The notes under the pieces: model-generated
What the model was told of the DNA's origin: nothing
Database searches by the model: none
Seen by the model: only the letters and a program-made list of their open reading frames with translations
NCBI GenBank assembly: GCA_903928685.1
Contig: CAIYRS010000098.1
Coordinates: 1 to 38,267 of the forward strand
Direction: 5' to 3'
DNA length: 38,267 nt
From: an uncultured Methylococcaceae bacterium
Lineage (GTDB): Bacteria > Pseudomonadota > Gammaproteobacteria > Methylococcales > Methylomonadaceae
Shown: positions 35,549-38,267 of the stretch, piece after piece
Layout: the number at the start of each line of letters is the position of its first letter
How positions within the stretch are numbered: the stretch's first letter is position 1
Program-made: the position numbers and the translations under genes

Positions 35549-36286
35549 TTAGACTAAAGCGTTAGCAAACACCCCAGCAATCTGCCCCTGAATTTTCTCA
35601 GCCATGGCTTTGCGGTCTTCGGCATCACGGATAGGTCTGCCGACGACGATGTAATCTGCGCCATTGGCAAACGCCATTTCCACGCTGACCACACGTTTTT
35701 GGTCATCTTCTTCGCGGTTATCTACGGGGCGAATGCCGGGCGTGATGACTAATAAGCGGTGATCTAAATGTTCACGCAACATGGCAACTTCCAAGCCGGA
35801 AGAAACAATGCCATCGCAACCGATTTGCAAAGCGCGTTTGGCGCGGGACAACACCAAATCGCGGACATCGCACTGAAAACCCAAATCATCCAAATCGCCA
35901 CGGTCTAAACTGGTCAATGCAGTAACCGCCAGCACTTTTAGATCGCCTTTGTTAGCAGCGGCGGATTGCATGATGGCATCATTGCCATGAATGGTAGCAA
36001 GATCAACGCCTTTGCTAGTTAATGCCTTAATCGCCCGACCGACGGTTTCAGGCACATCAAAAAATTTTAAATCGACAAAGACTTTTTTATCTTGCTGTTT
36101 CAGCCATTCAATAAAACCGAAATAATCGCCGGACATAAACAACTCCATGCCGACTTTATAAAAAATGACCGAATCGCCCAGTTCTTCAACCAAGGCTTGC
36201 GCTTCGGGGATGCTAGGCACATCTAGCGCCATAATCAGGCGTTCACGGACAGGAATGTTTTTTTGGGAAATGAAAGTAGCTGACAT
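35549..36286 (-). CDS. pyrF: Orotidine-5'-phosphate decarboxylase
   Basis: Last enzyme of UMP synthesis, 245 residues, TIM barrel. The substrate and active-site residues are seen in MALDVPSIPEAQALV, FYKVGMELF, FVDLKFFDVPETV (DxKxxD variant), and the phosphate-binding loop VVGRPIRDAED. The start at 36286 gives MSATFISQ; an in-frame ATG at residue 19 (MALDVPS) would also fit the family. Single gene. Confidence 0.95.
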   Translation of the reverse strand: MSATFISQKNIPVRERLIMALDVPSIPEAQALVEELGDSVIFYKVGMELFMSGDYFGFIEWLKQQDKKVFVDLKFFDVPETVGRAIKALTSKGVDLATIHGNDAIMQSAAANKGDLKVLAVTALTSLDRGDLDDLGFQCDVRDLVLSRAKRALQIGCDGIVSSGLEVAMLREHLDHRLLVITPGIRPVDNREEDDQKRVVSVEMAFANGADYIVVGRPIRDAEDRKAMAEKIQGQIAGVFANALV

Positions 36287-36361
36287 GATTGGATAATTTA
36301 AGGGGTTAAAAAAGATTAAAGGCTAAAAAGGGTTTAACGCTGGTTTCTAAGCTTAGGTGGA

Positions 36362-36381
36362 GTAAAAAACTTGTTTTTTAC
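36362..36381. repeat. Perfect palindrome upstream of pyrF
   Basis: GTAAAAAAC (36362-36370) and GTTTTTTAC (36373-36381) pair fully around TT. A single GGGGATTGAAACC follows, which resembles a CRISPR repeat end but is not repeated. It could be a weak terminator for the rhodanese transcript. Confidence 0.5.
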
Positions 36382-36429
36382 CTCGGCAGGACGGGGATTG
36401 AAACCAATGCAGTTAAGTTAAGGATTTTT

Positions 36430-36528
36430 CCGTTCGTCCTGAGCCTGTCGAAGGATGAATGGAAAAATCCATTCCCCAAAACACAAACCATTCATGCTTC
36501 GACAAGCTCGGCACGAACGGTTTGTGTT
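36430..36528. repeat. REP-like inverted repeat of the CTGAGC-TGTCGAAG family
   Basis: Arms 36430-36462 and 36488-36520 are inverted copies matching at 29 of 33 positions (CCGTTCGT...GATGAATGG). A second pair, AACACAAACC (36480-36489) and GGTTTGTGTT (36519-36528), can form an alternative hairpin. It lies directly after the rhodanese stop on the minus strand. Confidence 0.85.
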
Positions 36529-36537
36529 GAGATGACT

Positions 36538-36930
36538 TTACTGGCTAGGCAATCCGGCTTTTTGCCAAGCATTTAAGCCGCCGTCCATATTGTATACTTC
36601 ACTAAAACCAGCGGACTTTAACGCCTTTGCCGCTTGTAAAGAGCGCTTGCCGCTGCGGCATTGGGTAATAATTGGGCTGTTTTTATACTGCGCCAATTCC
36701 GGTAAGCGTTTTTCTAAATCGCCAAGCGGAATATGGATGGCATTAGGGATATGGGATTTTTGCCATTCGGCTAATTCCCTGACATCAACAATAATGGCAT
36801 GTTGCTGTGTCGACAAGCTTGCCGCTTCTTGAACGGAAACCGATTCAGCATCCGCTTTCACCAAGTTACCCGACAAAAGTAATAAAGCCGTTATCATTAA
36901 ACGGGTGTAGCGTAGTGTATTGGCGATCAT
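36538..36930 (-). CDS. Periplasmic rhodanese-like protein
   Basis: Single-domain rhodanese of 130 residues with an N-terminal signal peptide (LMITALLLLSGNLVKA-DA), so it is probably exported. The active-site loop is CRSGKRS with Cys91. The fold shows IIVDVRELAEWQKSHIPNAI and VYNMDGGLNAWQKAG. The start at 36930 is set by AGGAGGG directly upstream, a strong SD; an in-frame TTG at 36945 is less likely. Function: sulfur transfer or redox in the periplasm; substrate unknown. Confidence 0.88.
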   Translation of the reverse strand: MIANTLRYTRLMITALLLLSGNLVKADAESVSVQEAASLSTQQHAIIVDVRELAEWQKSHIPNAIHIPLGDLEKRLPELAQYKNSPIITQCRSGKRSLQAAKALKSAGFSEVYNMDGGLNAWQKAGLPSQ

Positions 36931-37017
36931 AATCCCTCCTATCAACTGTTAAACTGTTATGTTACCGGAACTTGCCAAGTCGGTGAATCATAATAGCCAA
37001 TCCAACCAGAAACCACC

Positions 37018-37956
37018 ATGAATTCAACATTAATACAAATGACCTTACTAATGGCCTGTGGGGTCGGCTGGCGACTATTGCAGCCTGCGGGCTTAAGCGC
37101 CGAACACACCCGCACTGTGCTGACTTCGGTAGTTTACTATCTGTTACTACCAGCGATGGTGGCCAACGTACTATGGACGGCGGACATTGGCGTCAAATCT
37201 TTGCAATACACGCTCTTGGGTATCTGCTGCGTTAGCTCATCTATGTTGTGCCTGTGGCTGATCGGCAAAATCCTAAAATTTGACCACGCCCGCTTAGGGG
37301 CAATCTTACTGGCGGTTTTCCCCAATACCACTTACCTAGGACTGCCAGTATTAGAAAAAGCCTACGGCAGCTGGACGCGATCGGTCATCATACAAATGGA
37401 CTTATTTTCCGTCGCCCCCTTTTTATTCACCGTCGGCCTAATGGTGGTCAGACGTTATGGCACAGAAGCCAATAACCCGCAGAAATCCGCACTCAGTTAC
37501 CTAAATGCGCCGCCATTTTGGGCAGCCGCCACCGCCGTGGTGTTAAACCTCAATGCCATCCCCTGCCCCGATTGGCTAGCGGGATTATTACAAAAACTCG
37601 CAGCAGGCGTTGTGCCGCTGATGATATTTTCCATAGGTTTGGCCTTAAATTGGCGGTCGATAAAATTTGCCAATGTGCCGTATGTGTTACCGCTAGTCTT
37701 GATAAAACTGGTATTGATGCCTGTAGCAGCGTTATTTTTCGCGGGCTACATGACCGTCGACGATGCCCACAAAGCAGCAGCGGTTTTAGATTTATCCATG
37801 CCCAGCATGATTTTAGGCATCGTCTTTTGCGACCGTTTCCGTTTAGATAGCGGCCTGTATGCCATGGCAGTAACCGTCACCACCGCGTTAAGTTTGGTGG
37901 CGTTACCGTTTTGGTACGATGTTATTGGGACTGTTTTAGCGTTACATTCAAGTTAA
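37018..37956 (+). CDS. AEC-family (auxin efflux carrier) transporter
   Basis: Membrane transporter of 312 residues with about nine to ten TM helices in two halves. It opens MTLLMACGVGWRLLQPAG, then VVYYLLLPAMVANVLW, and later contains the family-typical NTTYLGLPVLEKAYG and LPLVLIKLVLMPVAALFFAG. The AEC family exports organic anions; the plant name does not imply auxin here. No substrate can be assigned. It is a single gene, followed by repeat copy C. Confidence 0.85.
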   Translation: MNSTLIQMTLLMACGVGWRLLQPAGLSAEHTRTVLTSVVYYLLLPAMVANVLWTADIGVKSLQYTLLGICCVSSSMLCLWLIGKILKFDHARLGAILLAVFPNTTYLGLPVLEKAYGSWTRSVIIQMDLFSVAPFLFTVGLMVVRRYGTEANNPQKSALSYLNAPPFWAAATAVVLNLNAIPCPDWLAGLLQKLAAGVVPLMIFSIGLALNWRSIKFANVPYVLPLVLIKLVLMPVAALFFAGYMTVDDAHKAAAVLDLSMPSMILGIVFCDRFRLDSGLYAMAVTVTTALSLVALPFWYDVIGTVLALHSS

Positions 37957-37969
37957 GCTATCAACGGAT

Positions 37970-38267
37970 GTTACGCAGCCGCATTTTGTTGGACAAACAT
38001 AATTAATAATGAATCGCTATCGCGATGTTTTTTAAATCGGGTTCTCGCACCCGAAGACGAGTTACTTTCTTTTGCGCCGCCTCGGCAACTGCTCCATGCG
38101 TTGCTCTACCTCCTGCATCCATGCAGTCGAAAAGAAAGTAGCCAAAGAAAAGGCGGCCCGATTACCGCTCATGTCTTGCGCTCCTCGCACTTGTGCCCTG
38201 TGGGGTATTTGTCGGGGGACGGCAGAATGGGCTTCCTGCCCATCTGCCGCCGCGCGGCTTCCCTGCC
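37970..38267 (-). repeat. Dispersed modular repeat, copy C (inverted, cut by the window end)
   Basis: Same family as 20889 and 32023, in the opposite orientation. The terminal GTTACGCAG is at 37970-37978. It has both internal modules present in copy B. Near the window edge the block GCGGCATGGATGCCGC of A and B is replaced by a diverged GCCGCGCGGC, so a third version of that module may exist; the rest lies outside the window. No gene is seen after 37956. Confidence 0.9.

Noticed and set aside
36384-36402. GGGGATTGAAACC resembling the end of a CRISPR repeat
   Set aside because: Only one occurrence, no regular spacing, and no cas genes.

Overview
The window reads as a chromosomal segment of a Gram-negative gammaproteobacterium. 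The evidence is LptD and SurA for the outer membrane, RpoH next to FtsYEX, an AmgK/MurU peptidoglycan-recycling pair divergent from lptD, and an aa3/caa3-type cytochrome c oxidase cluster. The protein style and the repeat families suggest a Methylococcales-type methanotroph, but no methane-oxidation gene lies here, so that placement is an inference. No tRNA, rRNA, phage, transposase or CRISPR array was recognised.

Layout. 1-2.2 kb: thiC on the minus strand behind a TPP riboswitch. 2.4-3.4 kb: a two-gene lipid-glycosylation type module (GT2 glycosyltransferase plus a LAB_N membrane protein). 3.5-9.5 kb: a compact minus-strand run, surf1 > SCO-like > [heme A synthase-like/FtsY fusion] > ftsE > ftsX > rpoH, with a perfect CIRCE operator just before rpoH. 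9.6-14.8 kb: a small twin-TM gene on the plus strand and the minus-strand oxidase operon coxB > coxA > tiny membrane ORF > ctaG > coxC. 15-17.8 kb: ssb, a His-rich lipoprotein and a methionine-salvage operon mtnB > mtnD > mtnC. 17.8-22.9 kb: a TerC/DUF475 protein, an amidase, a His-rich polytopic membrane protein and a serralysin-like RTX metalloprotease. 23-30.7 kb: murU/amgK divergent from lptD > surA > DbpA-like RNA-binding protein > rnd. 31-38 kb: a 3-hydroxyisobutyrate dehydrogenase-family gene, a peroxiredoxin/glutathione reductase pair, a HicBA toxin-antitoxin pair, pyrF, a periplasmic rhodanese and an AEC transporter, separated by many repeats.

The most unusual gene is at 6095-8047. 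One continuous frame joins an eight-helix domain homologous to heme A synthase (Cox15/CtaA), which has lost most of its heme-ligand histidines, to a complete FtsY NG GTPase. It sits exactly where the oxidase-assembly genes meet the ftsYEX-rpoH block, so a dead assembly enzyme appears to have become the membrane anchor of the SRP receptor.

The other main theme is intergenic. Three copies of a modular dispersed repeat (20889, 32023, 37970) differ by clean loss or gain of internal modules. Two foldback elements share terminal inverted repeats (30788, 33328), the first with three nested perfect inverted repeats. Several REP-like palindromes fill the gaps between housekeeping genes in the last 8 kb.
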